A stretch of DNA of 64,000 nt from Icerya purchasi. Lineage: Eukaryota; Arthropoda; Insecta; Hemiptera; Monophlebidae. This document shows, one piece after another, positions 24,660 through 64,000 of this stretch. The notes beneath the pieces were generated by a model. The model was not told the DNA's origin, made no database searches, and saw only the letters and a list, made by a program, of their open reading frames with translations. The DNA is taken from the NCBI GenBank assembly GCA_039619475.1, contig CM077116.1, positions 24,377,191 to 24,441,190 of the forward strand. The letters are read 5' to 3'. The first letter of the stretch is position 1. Each line of letters begins with the position of its first letter. A program made the translations under genes and the position numbers.

Positions 24660-24960
24660 TTATACGGCCGAATATGACAACCACGGAAAGCGTCTGGCCA
24701 ATGTAGTGGGCCACCGACGCGGATTCCCACTCAGCCTTTTTAAACTGTCCTTTTCCGACTCCGAAATCTGAATCGAACTGCCGATCGTTCGTGAACGTAT
24801 TTCCGATCTCCAAACCAAATCGAAGATCCCTCCACCGTCGGACGGCGTTTCCTCCAGCACTATTTCCATTACGTCAGACGTGACGTAACATCACTCCAGG
24901 CATCATCAACCCCGATCATTCGCCGAACTACACACACATTTACACTCACGCTCGCCTTAG
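24660..24960 (-). promoter_or_regulatory. GC-rich block with CRE/bZIP palindrome
   Basis: TTACGTCA (24869-24876) and TGACGTAA (24881-24888) form a perfect 8-bp inverted repeat around a 4-bp spacer. Each half is a CREB/ATF or PAR-bZIP-like site. About 200 bp further on the minus strand, TATAAAAT occurs near 24664. The block could be a promoter, an LTR-like relic or an old coding fragment. No gene downstream on the minus strand is visible before the LINE piece at 24035. Confidence 0.2.
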
Positions 24961-25018
24961 ATTCTATGTTAATTACTAATTTGTTGATTATATTTATTAT
25001 GCATGTAATGTACACATT

Positions 25019-25021
<3 letters not shown>

Positions 25022-25058
<37 letters not shown>
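25022..25058. repeat. (AT)n microsatellite
   Basis: Alternating AT of about 37 bp. Confidence 0.95.
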
Positions 25059-25064
<6 letters not shown>

Positions 25065-25739
25065 TAACGCAAAATGAAAATATATAGCAACTGTGTAATT
25101 TATGCTGCCACTAGGCTTTTGTATTGCGTTTAATTAGAAATAAGGAAGAAATGTCCACTATGTGATTTTAAATTATTTGAAAGTCGCTGAATTGAGTTTT
25201 TTGTAAGAAATGTTCGGCTGTGTATCGTTTAATGAAGAAGTATAGGTGATAATGTTATTTATTGCGAAATTTTAATCAAAGTATAATTTTAATTATTTAT
25301 TTTTAATACCTTATTACGACTGTGGGAGATTTTTTCGAGGCAGAATCGTTCAAATCGCAAGGGTCGGCGGGTTCTAGTATTGCATCGTGTATATTAAACG
25401 ATGGCACGATCGTTTGTATCTCGTAACTTGTTAATGACATGTTTTAATGCCAAATAATTATCAAAAATATTTCGCGAACGCATTTATTTAAATTTTATAA
25501 ATATGGAGTTAACGTGACTTATAAAAATGTTTAAATTTCTTAATCTTCATTAATAAGCGGTACATATTTATCTCGACAATTTGAATAATTATTTTCTTAG
25601 TACTGCAATATTGGCTTGTTGTTTTGCAGAATTCGTTTAATTATTCTTAAAGACAAATTTATTATTAAAAGATTAAAAAAAAAAAAACGTGTTTATTTAT
25701 AAGATTATTTTGTAAGGCAGCATTCTTTTTTCTTTTCTC

Positions 25740-27882
25740 TTTTTTTTTTTTTTACACTGAATTGCCGTTTTTAACTACTAAGGTTATCACGGTGAGAGCT
25801 GCTTAGGCTACTTAAAGATCCCTCAACAGTCCACCATCCTGAATGTACTTCTTCAAAGTGTTATACGATTTGTCGTCCAATACTTCTGTTAACGTCACGA
25901 AAGTGCTTGGACGGACTGCGTTAAAACTTCAGCATTCAATTAGGATCTACGGACGGATATTTTAATTCTGCACAGTATGGGCATGTGTTAGGGACAGTTA
26001 TCCTTTGCAGTATGTGGTCATGACTTTTAGTTATATGCCCTATTCTTGATCATTGTGTATTTGAGACGCGGGCTATTAATCCGGCGGCCACCATGGTTCG
26101 ATCATCGACTTTATTTGGCGTAAGACCGTAGTCTTGAGCATCCATTCGTTGCTCCACTGCTCAGTTATTCTTTCTCGTAGGAACGTATCGAGCGTTGTTG
26201 GGCCTTCAGATTAATGCGGCATCGGGGATAGCATAGCAGACCGAGCTTCAAGATTCGCGCGCTCATTCCCTGGGATCTGAAAATGTGTAGGGACCCACAG
26301 AAATTCGACTAGGTAGTAATTCTGGTCTAGCAATAGTAGAGTCCAGGGCCGTATTTTGACCAAAATTTCTTAAGGGGGTATTACAAAAATATTTTTATAA
26401 TTACACATATATATATGTCTGTGTGTGTGTTTAATCATGAAATATTATTATTATTATTAAATTAGATTTATGCGCCATGTGCAGTAACTATGGCTAGAGG
26501 CACAGGAGGAGAAGAAGGTTTAGATTAGTGAGTGGAGTCCGGGAAATATATTCATTTATAAATGGTACACTCTGAAGCCTTGTAGTCAATTATTGTATAT
26601 GCAATATTTAAACATCGCAATAAAAACAAAAATAAAAAATAGTCGTTTCCATATGGAATTCATAAAAATTTTAATTTTCTTTTCTTTTGTCGAAAATTGA
26701 AAAGAATTAAATTTATTCTGAACTTCGGTCCATTTAATTCGAGCAATTATGATTTCGTAGATATTTGAAGGGGGGGGGGTGATCCCGTAAAACCCTCCCT
26801 CAGATACGGCCCTGGTAGTGTCTCTTGAATTTTTTGCGCGAATGTTTCTTTTGCGTTATTATTTCGTAAACTTTGTATGGTGGTCAGAGAATCTGTAATA
26901 ACCAGTATCTTTTTCTGTTGAGCTTTCGAATTATAGTACTCCTGGAGACAGAGCAGAATTGCAAACATTTCTGTATCCAGTGCCGAACAAGCATAATTTA
27001 AACGGATCCCCACTAGTATACCACCAATTTCGTAAGCACACACTCCTGGTGACAATTTACCTGTACAAGCCTTAGTTCCGCCTGTATTTTGTAAAATCTA
27101 CATATTTGTTAACCACCTCAATCGCCTTCTGTCTGAGATCTTCCGCAGATGTTTATGAGTTATTGTACTCTAATAGTGATATATTTATCTTTATTGGATA
27201 CTGGTCCCATGAAGGAGGTAGTGGTAACCTATTAGCTTCCGCCAGGCACGGAAGGGGAAAATTATATTTACACAGCATTTTGTTTACTTTGGGGAATACA
27301 TCTTTGGGGAAAACAGGTTTGAAGGGGCAAACAATTTTGTTTTCTACCAACCGCTTTAATAAAACGATAACTATATATGTAATGAGCGACTGTATTTTAG
27401 GGGTAATGTCTCCGTTAATGAACACAAACTGGGTGAAGGTGAAGTACGATGTGCTCTTTGGATAATGCGAAGCGCGGAGTTTTGTATTAGATCAAGTTAA
27501 TGCGGGTTTTTTTGCTGACGAGTATACCTGACATGCGTAATTAATTTTCCTGACAATGAGTATTAATGTTTTGAATATGTTTAGTAGTAGTTTTGGATGG
27601 ATATTGAAATTGCGGTTGGATAAAAGCTGCATTATAATAAAGGAATGATAGCATTTTGATTTTAGGTTAGTTACATGGTATCTCTATGTCAACGAGGCTC
27701 CAACGACACACCGAGGAAGTTTGCTGATGACTTAAACTGAAGTTACGATTCTTTTAGGAATAATTGTATTTAGTATTGAGGTTAGCGTTTCCGATGGAAA
27801 TCTACATATATAGATCTTTGACTGCAAAAAACACTAATTCATTGTTCTCAGACCATTTATTTAGTTTATCTTCTCGTTAACC
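25740..27882 (-). mobile_element. LINE with RNase H (I/R1-like), truncated and broken
   Basis: Read on the minus strand this is the end of a non-LTR retrotransposon ORF2. Near 27870 it starts in the reverse transcriptase C-terminus (KWSENNELVFF). Near 27480 it has IQNSALRIIQRAHRTSP, typical of the post-RT linker. An RNase H domain follows at 27055-26823, with ALDTEMFAILLCLQEY (E) and ILVITDSLTTIQSL (D). After the inserted hAT-like element at 26344-26814 the RNase H ends with EFLWVPTHFQIPGNERAN. A degenerate C-terminal region and an A-rich tail follow at about 25740-25753. Frameshifts and stops are numerous. The 5' end is truncated where the satellite-like repeat begins at 27884. Confidence 0.85.
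26344..26814. mobile_element. Non-autonomous hAT-like element 3 (471 bp)
   Basis: The ends CAGGGCCGTAT and ATACGGCCCTG are perfect 11-bp inverted repeats with the CAGGG start frequent in hAT. The flanking 8-bp duplications GTAGAGTC (26336-26343) and GTAGTGTC (26815-26822) differ at one base. Deleting the element plus one duplication restores the RNase H frame of the host LINE. The interior is AT-rich, with TATATATATG and GTGTGTGT tracts and a G-run beside the right end, and encodes no transposase. Confidence 0.88.
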
Positions 27883-27883
27883 C

Positions 27884-28683
27884 CGAGGGTCTAATTTTAA
27901 TGTTGGAAACTCGGACGTTTCAAACTATATAGAAAGATATGCGGAGATGGTTCAAATTTTTAACCATAATACTCGCGCCGCAAGGGGCTACGCGTCATTT
28001 TTGCTTTTTTTTTGAACTTTTCCGATTTCGAAAGATTTCGTTAAGGAAATGAAATACGGTTTCGTTCTCGATAAATAGCGATCTTTCCAACGATATATCA
28101 CATTCCTGGGGAAAAAATTATTTTTTTTAAACTTTCGAGCTTTCGGCGCCTACAGGGTCTAAATACACAGTTGTAAGCTCGGCTATAATTTTCCTATAAA
28201 GCGGTCCTTTATGCATAAGTTTGAGATATGTTTTGGTTTTCTTTACTTTTAGCTATTCTTTACGTGAAGATACTTTTTTTGGTGTTTTTGGGCCCGAAGG
28301 AGGAAAGGATTTTTAACCGTAATTTTTTTTTTTTTTCTTTTATAAAAGAGCTTCTACATTTTGTTTTATAGTTAGAATTTCACTTTTATAGGTTTATTTG
28401 GTGATGAGTTACGGATTTTTAAGTGGTTTTGAGGTCGTTTTATATTCCATATTGTATGTTCTTGATGGTTTTTTGGGATTTTTTGTCATCCAGGGTGATC
28501 GGTGAGCTTCAAGTCATAGATTGTCTTTAAGTGAATTTTAATTAGAATTTATGATTCAATTTTGAAGTTTAAAAGTCAATCCGATCGTGATGTTATTGAT
28601 TTTTATTTGATATTTTTGTCATTTCTGAACGAACCATCTTATTAGGATTGCGTGCAGTATGTGTGTATGGAGTCCTAAAAATA
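27884..28683. repeat. Second copy of the satellite-like dispersed repeat
   Basis: The block begins CCCCGAGGGTCTAATTTT, inside one array unit, and carries about one unit to 28150. It then follows the same flank as 14340-14733, including GGTTTTTTGGG, GATCGGT and the decayed terminal hairpin at 28644-28676. It has one unit where the 12.9-14.35 kb copy has five or six. It ends at CCTAAAAAT and is followed by poly(T) at 28704-28731. Confidence 0.8.
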
Positions 28684-28700
28684 CGGTAAGCGAATGATCT

Positions 28701-28731
<31 letters not shown>

Positions 28732-30103
28732 GGTGTGTGTAGTTGCTAAAAAAAAGTTATAATATTAGAGAAAATTTTTGTAATTTTATTAACTAGTTGT
28801 GTAGCGATAAATGAAAATTATTAGTTGTGGACGTACCGGGAGCTAATCAAATAAAATATGATTATTAGTATGTAATTAGACTGTTACGCAAAACATGTAA
28901 ATATCGGCGTCGATTTAAGAGAGATTTGAAGTTTAAGCTTTCCCTTAAAGGTTTTTTCGATAGCTTTGAAGCCACCGCGACCTATGGTAATTCGTTTATA
29001 ATTGATTATGAAACTAATTGGCATATTCAAATTCTCCGTACTATACGGCGAATAAAATTATTACTATTATATCATCCACTTTGCGTATGAAGTATGCAAC
29101 AGTTAAGTTTATTTGCATTATTATTTTGCGATTTACAATTGGTCACTTTATTCAGGTAGAGAAGTTGTTTTTTTTTTTTTTTTTGCTTTATTTTTATCCC
29201 GAAAATATATTTTGATGTAGTACTTGGTTTACTGAAAGAAACAAGAACTGCGTAAGTTCGTTGGCACGTTAGTTACTTAGTGATTGTTTTTTCTTTTTCT
29301 TTTCCGGGTGGGTCGAAGATGAGGCCATTGCCCTCAAAATAGGAAAAGGAAGAAAAGTAGGCTCAGATCTTTGGACTGATGTGATAGAAGAATAAGGAAA
29401 AGACAGAGCATAAAAAGGATACATCTTAGGGAGTAGCATGATCCATTGGTAAAAGAAAGGCGGATTAAAAAGAAGAGCGTTCAAAAACCTTCTATTGTTA
29501 TGTGAAGAAGTAATATCCATATCTGTTTAATTAACAATCGCAGATACTATCTGAAAGTTATTGTTAGGGCAAGCAGCGGGAAGAGATTCAGAAGACGGCG
29601 AGGAAGGATGATATACAGATGAACTAGTTTTATTCGGAGATTTTATTACGTCGAATACAGTTTTTTTCTTATTTTACTTTATTACGGTCTCAACTATGAT
29701 TGGGTAGAGCCAACGCTATCTCCGAACGATTTTATTGATGATGTGAATCGAAAGGAAAAAAAATAATACCAGAACAGCATGGCTGCATCTGCAGTTAAGT
29801 AGTGCCCACACTGCCTTCGTTTTATTAATAGATGACAACTGAAAAGAGCTATAACGACATGGTCACAACTACGGTAAAGTAGAGTCCATACAGCTCTAAA
29901 ATATTAAAATAAGATTTCATCCACTTCACATAAAAATACGAAGAAGACTGGTGGGAAGGACAGAATGAGGAAGATATAAGGAAGCAGCGGAAAAGTGCGT
30001 AAGAACTAGTAGACCGTGTTCGAAGCGTACAGGGTAGATTGCAGTGAGAGAATTGAACGCCGCAAAAAAGGAAAGCCGAGAAATGAATGAGCAACCGGTT
30101 GAG

Positions 30104-30171
30104 TAGACAGGTAGAAGGAATCGGGATTTGAGAATGAAGAGGAATAAAAATTATAGCGTAATTTAGAATGA
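30104..30171 (+). repeat. Dispersed purine-rich repeat, copy 2
   Basis: Aligns with 1828-1894 on the same strand, sharing TAGAAGGA, GGATTTGA, AATGAAGA and CGTAATTTA in order. The longer purine-rich neighbourhood (29290-30180) may be part of the same decayed element. Confidence 0.5.
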
Positions 30172-33100
30172 ACGGCTGCGGACCCAACATTAAATTAAAT
30201 AACTTGATTTTGGTTTTTAGTATTAATTTTGAAAATGTAATTGCGATCGCGTTAGGAGGAGGTTTTTATTTTAAATCTGTTCTTATAAAAAGGCGATTGC
30301 ATCGATTAAACGATTACAATAGACCCGTAAACATTATTTCTGATTCTTTTGTTATCCTATTCATTCATTTAACGTTCTAATCCCAATCTGTTCTCATCAT
30401 CTGATGCGATTGGATTATGAAAGATCCGCCTGCTGCATCTCTATGGGAATTTTATCATGTTAGTATTCTTAGAAGTGTGGGATTAGCCAGGTCGAGAAAA
30501 TGTCATTGACTTTTCTATACTCGTAGCGGTATATCAATAAATGGACATCAAATTGCGCAAATGGCACGTTAAATGAATTCTCGAGCCATTAAAAATATCT
30601 CGTGACATTATTTGATCAGTCCGATTAAAACTGTTCCCGATTATTGCAGCCAGTTCGCAATAATCGTAAACAGGTTTAAGCGCTCTGATCAAATGATTGC
30701 AAATGTAATGCGCGTATTACGCCCAGACATTTATTTTAAAAATTCTTTTCATTTCCCGTTTAATTTAAAACATTTTCAATTTCGATCAGATCATCTCTTC
30801 CTTAGTTTTTCACATATTCTAGAATACTCGATGAAACATCGAATAAATAACGTATAACAATAAACGAAAAAGTTCCGCTCAAATTTTTATATAATATTAA
30901 AAGATTTCTCCCCTTACGTAAAAGTTGTTGAGAATTTATTCAAATAGCTGTAACAATCAAATTAAATTTTTCTTATTGTGCAGATGTGCCAGTAGTAATT
31001 TAATACGACAGCTTCATTTTTTTTTTTTTGCAATGGTAACAACATTTATAATGGCGAATTTAAAAAATAAAGTATTACATCATCATGCGTAGCATTTGAT
31101 GACCATAATAAATAACAATTTCAGGTGCTATATTAACAGAAGTTCCTTATTTTACAATTACTTCCAATTAAAAGTGATTTAATAATAAATTATATATTTT
31201 CCAACCGATCTTAGTCCGAGCTAAAAGTCATTTTGCCGTTAACGATTGAAGGAGATATATATAAATTTATCGCGTGAAGCGATTAAAAGGTTGCTAATTA
31301 TGAATTACATATTTTCATTTAAATAATCCGCTGGTCGCGCGGATCTTAATCTAAACCTCGAGAGAATAAAAATTGGTGATTTGGGTGGTCAACTTTTAAA
31401 TTCGAATTGTACAGTATAAAGTAAATTTTCGTTTTTGCGAATTAAACAAAAAAAAAAAAAAAAAATTCTCCAACGTGAAAACGAGATGCTCTGAGATAAA
31501 ATAAGAACTGCTACCCGGCGAATGTGTAAATTGAGATTTATTTTTTGCATCTGCACGTTTAAGAGAGTGATTCATTAATTTTATTCAGATTAACGGTGCA
31601 AGGAATTTTTGACCTTGCGTAAAAGACGTACACGTCATTTAACTTGTGATTGTATATTGATGATAAGATTTAGCGTGCTTTCATTTCGCTATTGCTTTGC
31701 ATTTTCCCGATTAATTCGTTCTCGTATGGATTTCTAAATTTTCACGAAAAATAAAATTGATCTTCTCGAATTGGTCGCTTTTAGTATTCTCAGCTCTGCC
31801 AACGATATGTTCGTTTTTTTTTTACAAAATAAATTAATGAAAAATTTTTTCTTTAATTTTTTTATAGAACCCCGTAACATTCTTTCAAATGTGTTTCATC
31901 TGGAAACGGCTTCCGCTGCCGTTCGCAGCTTTCATGTATGCAACCCAAGTATATCTTCATTTTTAAGAAGGTCATATAATTAAATCTAGATACAACAGTA
32001 TCTTGTTATTTTAGTTCTACTATATGGTTTAAAATTTAATACTTGCGAAGAACTCGCATTTAGAAATAACCTTTATAACATAGAAATCGCTAGACAAATT
32101 TAAAAATTCCCGCATTGTTGCGTGGATGTTATTAGGCACAGACGTTGCAAGATTTGAAGTCGAACAGGATAATTATATTGTTCACACGAGGCGTTTTTTT
32201 TTTTTTTTTTTTTGATAAATCGTGAGCATTTTCGGTTTACTTAAAAAGAAGAAAGAAAAAAATGATAATACTTAAAAGTAACTTGAACATCGTTTTTCTT
32301 CTCTTTTTTTTTGCCTTTTTTTGTTTTATAATAATCTATTTGTTGAATCTTCAAATTCCATTTGTTTGAACATGTAGTATTTTTTATCTAATTCATTACT
32401 TGTCTGACTTTGTTCGCGGTGCTTTCCAAAGCTGTCAATTTGGTTGCCTATAATAATTCGATTTCATTTCGTTCTCGTCATTTTGAAAAGGGTGTTCGCG
32501 GTCGAATTTTGTCACTTATTCTGTTGCGCAATCTGAACTATACAAAAAAATAGCTACTTGAATTATAAAATTAAAACGGCGGTCCCTTGCTTCTGGGATT
32601 AGTACCTTAGGATTTAACGGACGAATAGACTTGTATCGGCCTTATTTTTCCAATCTGCCCAGACTTCAAGTTGCTATTATTCGCTGTTCTCTTCAACTTG
32701 TTAAGATTGTTTTTTTTTTTTGATTTTCTGTTTCTAAACACCAATTCATCGTATCGGTGCGTTTTTTGTTTCTTTTTTCTTTTTCTTTTTCATTTCGTTG
32801 TGAAACGAGTTGTTGCATTATTTTACCGTTGTTTTCTTCGCTTTGTGTCCGGCAAATTTGAATTTTTTTCCGCGATAAAGATTACACCTTTTCATTAGTT
32901 AATGCTTTCCGAAGCCTTAAATTTTAATGTTTTAAGAGATATCGGAGTAGCCGGTTGTTATATCGAACTTTAAATTTCCGCATTCGATCTCTCAGCATTC
33001 AAGTTCGGGTTCTAAGAAGTCTAACATGTTAATTATAGTACCCAGTTTTAAATGTATGCCGTTAATACTGTTTTTAAATATTAGCAAGTTTTCCATGTTT

Positions 33101-33743
33101 CGGCGTGTAGTCTATGTTTTTCGTTCAATGCCATTGTCTTAACATGATAAAAATGTCGTAATCTCAAACGCGATAGCTTTTTTTTTTCTTTCTTGAGATG
33201 ACGTTCATTTTTTTTTTTTTTTTTTCGTTTTTGTTTCAAAGTATTGATTACCAAAAGTCAAAGTCAATTCCGTGTACTTTCTATACAATTTTTTCACTAT
33301 TTCACACTTAGTTATATTTTAAACGAATAATAACTAATAAAATATTCGTTCTGTATGTAGTTTTTCCGCTAATGTCATACTGATTTTCGCATAAAAACAA
33401 TTTTTTAAAATTTATACCTCACTGTGGTTAAAAATAAATTTGCATAAAATTAACGGCATGTCGTAATAATGCATTTAAAATTGTAATAATGTTTTGGGAT
33501 TAAAAAGCACTGATGACATCGGATCGCTTTTAAAAAAAATAGAACATGACATGTATATATATGTATATGTATATTCGTATTCTCGATTATCGCTTCCACT
33601 TTATCTTCATTTCGCTAAATCGTAATATCTAATTAAATTCCTGCATCCCTATTCTAAATCACCTTCGAGTGTTACGGCCGCAGGTGGTTTGTTATAATAA
33701 CTTCAACCATTTTAAACGAGTCGAAAAATACCTAAGACATACA

Positions 33744-33745
<2 letters not shown>

Positions 33746-33784
<39 letters not shown>
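33746..33784. repeat. (AAT)n microsatellite
   Basis: About 13 AAT triplets. The poly-Asn and poly-Tyr open frames here are this repeat translated. Confidence 0.95.
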
Positions 33785-33787
<3 letters not shown>

Positions 33788-34263
33788 TCATGACTATAAA
33801 AGAACAAACTATTACTGTCACATTTCCGTTTTTGCGGAAAAAAATGGGCATAATACAATTTTTTTAACTGACGTATATCCGTCTCACGAGTACAACAAGT
33901 GTTGAATAGTTTTAATTTCTGAAATATTTTAATCGAAACTTTAATTTTTTTGATCAATGTATTCTATTTGTTTTTCAATAAAATAAACAGCATGCGGATA
34001 GTTCCCTCTTATTTTAAAAATTAACGAAGAAAAAAATTAAAAATTCATAGGAGGTCTCGCGAGCTGGCCAGCGAGTAGTCGACCACCCTGATGTATGTTT
34101 GTATTGTGAATTTTAATGCATTTTGAAATTCTGTTTCAATTAAAGGTGTTTCTGTGTATATATGAATTATTAATTTTAAGCAGTCTGTCGAATGATGGGA
34201 AAAAGAAATTATGTGTATGTATATATATATATATATATCTAAAGTGTTTCTTTGTATTTTTAG

Positions 34264-34272
34264 GTGTAAAAT

Positions 34273-34275
<3 letters not shown>
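34264..34275 (+). promoter_or_regulatory. Acsl start region: acceptor, in-frame stop, ATG
   Basis: A pyrimidine-rich acceptor TTTCTTTGTATTTTTAG ends at 34263. Eight bases before the ATG the exon sequence gives an in-frame TAA (34267-34269), so translation cannot begin further upstream. The ATG at 34273 has A at -3 and G at +4, a good context. The 5'UTR is therefore split and its other exon or exons lie upstream. Confidence 0.85.
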
Positions 34276-62263
<27,988 letters not shown>

Positions 62264-62726
62264 CCTTAGTGACTTTAGTATATCTATGTATTGGTCTGTC
62301 TGCAATGGAGTTTCTTGAAGTTATCGTTTGCCGTCTCCTGCCGTCCTGTTTTGAACAGGCCACGTTTTTATTTGTGTCATTGTTGGTTATCTTCTTCTTT
62401 CTTATCTGTTAATTATTATTTTCGGTGTTTGTTTTCTTCTTTACCGTTATTTATTTGTATCGTTACCACAAAATTACTATCTAATTACTGTGTAATAATA
62501 CTCATAGAGAATTTTTGTACGGTACGAGTAATTTATCATGCAAAAGTATAAGGTATAATTTATTATACATTATATATTGTTGTTTAATAGTGACGCAGAG
62601 ACCAAACATTTTGTCAATTTTCTAGTTTTTATTTGTTCAATAGTCAGCAATCTTATGGAAGATACGAAAAGAAAAAAAGTTTAGTTTTAGATGTCGTGTA
62701 GTAATAATCTGTGTTACTCATGTGTC

Positions 62727-62763
<37 letters not shown>

Positions 62764-63170
62764 CGAGGTTAACTATGTACTTAATATTGTATTGTAGACT
62801 GTACTATATTTAGAAATTTGTTTTATTTACTATTTCCCCTTTAAACTTTTATTCACACGAAATTAATTAATAAGGAAAGGTATATTTTGTATCTGTATTA
62901 TATGTATAATTTTATGATAATTATTAATTTAAATTCGAATTTAATATGTTATCCAAAATTACCGTGGTACGCGGTATTGGAGTAAATATTTTAATTAGTA
63001 TTATTAAAAAAAGATTGTAATTTGTCTTTTATTTGGAATTTATTACTTAAATCACATATTTAATATGTGAAACAGTGAGAAGTATAGTTTTTTAATGAGT
63101 TAGTAATAATAATGTTAAATAATTTAATTAAAAATAAACCATTCATTTTTATTAATGGTAGTTACAAGTG
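62264..63170 (+). other. Probable Acsl 3'UTR
   Basis: AT-rich with a poly(T) tract at about 62729-62756. The first canonical AATAAA after the stop codon that I find is at 63133, which would make a 3'UTR of roughly 0.9 kb. The 86-codon plus-strand open frame at 62291-62551 lies wholly inside this region and matches nothing known. Confidence 0.5.
63133..63138 (+). terminator. Candidate polyadenylation signal AATAAA
   Basis: Canonical hexamer on the sense strand about 870 bases after the Acsl stop, followed by T/G-rich sequence (TTTATTAATGGTAGTTACAAGTG). Earlier non-canonical signals are possible. Confidence 0.4.
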
Positions 63171-64000
63171 AACAAGTATTTTATATGTTTTTATGCATAT
63201 ATATATATATATATATATTAGTGATGGGCATAATGTGGACTATCAGTAAATAATTAAATTTATTAAAATATTAATTGTTTGTTGTTTTTTTTTTTTTTGC
63301 AATTTGATTGTCATAATTTATTTTCTAAAAAAGACCTAAACCATATTGTTCAGGTCATCAATTATGTTTTTGCTTTTTTCAACTGTATAACTTACTATTG
63401 TAGTACAATGTAATCTAATTATGAATAGTTTTGTCTGTAAAATTCACAATTGTATTTATACGCGTTTAGCTAAATTGTATATTAATGTAGAATATAAACG
63501 CACATTGAACGAAAATAATCAATTTTTTGCATAAAACACGTAAATTACGTGGAATATATGGACATAAAATATAAATATAAAAAATGTAAATTTCTACTTT
63601 ACAGAAAAAGAAAATTAACTAACCTAGTCGCTTTAGTCGATTTACAAAAAATTTATATCAACGATTAGTTGATTATATAAATTAGTCAGTTACGTCCATC
63701 ATTAATTATATATACATGTCTGGTGAGTATCAGTATTTAATTCCCCACACCTCCTTCCATTATTGTGTTTAGGCGTAAACAACATCTCTAGAATATTATT
63801 CATTAACTCCTTCACTGACTGTGTTATGTTTCCTCCTTCACTAGTTCCTTTTCCAGTGTTGAAGCTATTTTTCATTATTATAACATATGTTCATTAATTG
63901 TTTCGGTAAAAATAATTAATCTGATTATCAGTTATTTAATTTTTTATAAAAATACAAAAGTGTATATGCGTAATATATTCATTTTTCAAACTAAAATTAA
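63171..64000. other. Downstream flank, no gene seen
   Basis: (TA)n at about 63197-63218, a possible hAT-like element at 63219-63704 and AT-rich sequence to the window end. No coding recognised. Confidence 0.5.
63219..63704. mobile_element. Possible degraded hAT-like element 4
   Basis: The left TAGTGATGGGCATAATG and the right, inverted TAATGATGGACGTAACTG, match at about 14 of 18 positions and resemble the ends of hAT-like element 1. The flanks (ATATATAT and ATTATATA) are too simple to prove a target duplication. Motifs TAGTCGCTTTAGTCG and CGATTAGTTGATTA near the right end could be subterminal repeats. Confidence 0.35.

Larger units (their letters stand above)
24040..25735. other. Intergenic; GC-rich block with bZIP palindrome, (AT)n
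   Basis: Mostly AT-rich. It includes (TA)n at about 24232-24246 and at 25022-25058. A GC-richer block at 24660-24960 stands out and is listed separately. No gene is recognised. The 69-codon minus-strand frame at 24660-24869 matches nothing I know. Confidence 0.5.
28690..34263. other. Upstream of Acsl, no gene seen
   Basis: AT-rich DNA with poly(T) runs at 28704-28731, about 29168-29183, 31017-31030, 32196-32212 and 33213-33225, and an (AAT)n tract at 33746-33784. Purine-rich repeat sequence occupies about 29290-30180. No host exon is recognisable. A 5' non-coding exon of Acsl could lie here undetected. Confidence 0.5.

Noticed and set aside
29849..30190. 113-codon minus-strand open frame
   Set aside because: It is a pyrimidine-rich shadow of a purine-rich repeat; composition alone keeps it open.

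Overview
The window is AT-rich animal nuclear DNA, most likely from an insect or another arthropod. Three observations point there: a split gene with GT-AG introns of 0.1 to 4.8 kb, many Tc1/mariner, hAT and LINE remnants, and abundant AT, AAT and poly(T) microsatellites. The species cannot be fixed by reading. Homology calls come from memory of protein families, not from a search.

The one host gene I can support is on the plus strand from 34273 to 62263. It is a complete long-chain acyl-CoA synthetase of the ACSL3/ACSL4 type (fly Acsl). Twelve coding exons join in frame, every junction GT-AG, to give 713 residues, close to the roughly 710 residues of vertebrate ACSL4. A TAA lies in frame 6 bases before the ATG and a splice acceptor lies just before that, so at least one non-coding 5' exon must lie upstream, in this window or beyond it.

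The left half (1-34263) is gene-poor and repeat-rich. From left to right it holds a tRNA-like element (18-94), a LINE tail (2450-3925) interrupted by a hAT-type element (2858-3572), a 20-bp tandem repeat (6561-6660) and a nearly intact Tc1 element (6929-8636). Next come a dispersed repeat with an internal satellite-like array (11.7-14.7 kb), a second hAT-type element (18131-18804) and a decayed Tc1 relic (about 22.95-23.43 kb). The stretch ends with two more LINE pieces; the second (25.74-27.88 kb, minus) carries a third hAT-type element (26344-26814) inside its RNase H domain. A second copy of the satellite-like repeat follows at 27.88-28.68 kb. From 28.7 to 34.2 kb I see no gene.

Inside the Acsl introns lie a 366-bp near-perfect palindrome and a LINE tail (intron 1), a short inverted-repeat element (intron 2), a tRNA-like element (intron 3), a mariner relic (intron 6), a PIF/Harbinger-like inverted-repeat element plus a possible LINE tail (intron 8), and another LINE tail (intron 11). 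After the stop codon lie a probable 3'UTR with an AATAAA at 63133 and a possible fourth hAT-like element.

I did not find a convincing undescribed protein system. The most informative structures are two hAT insertions whose excision, leaving one copy of the 8-bp target duplication, restores a continuous LINE reading frame across the insertion point. Also notable are a recently duplicated block inside the satellite-like array and the long palindrome transcribed within Acsl intron 1.
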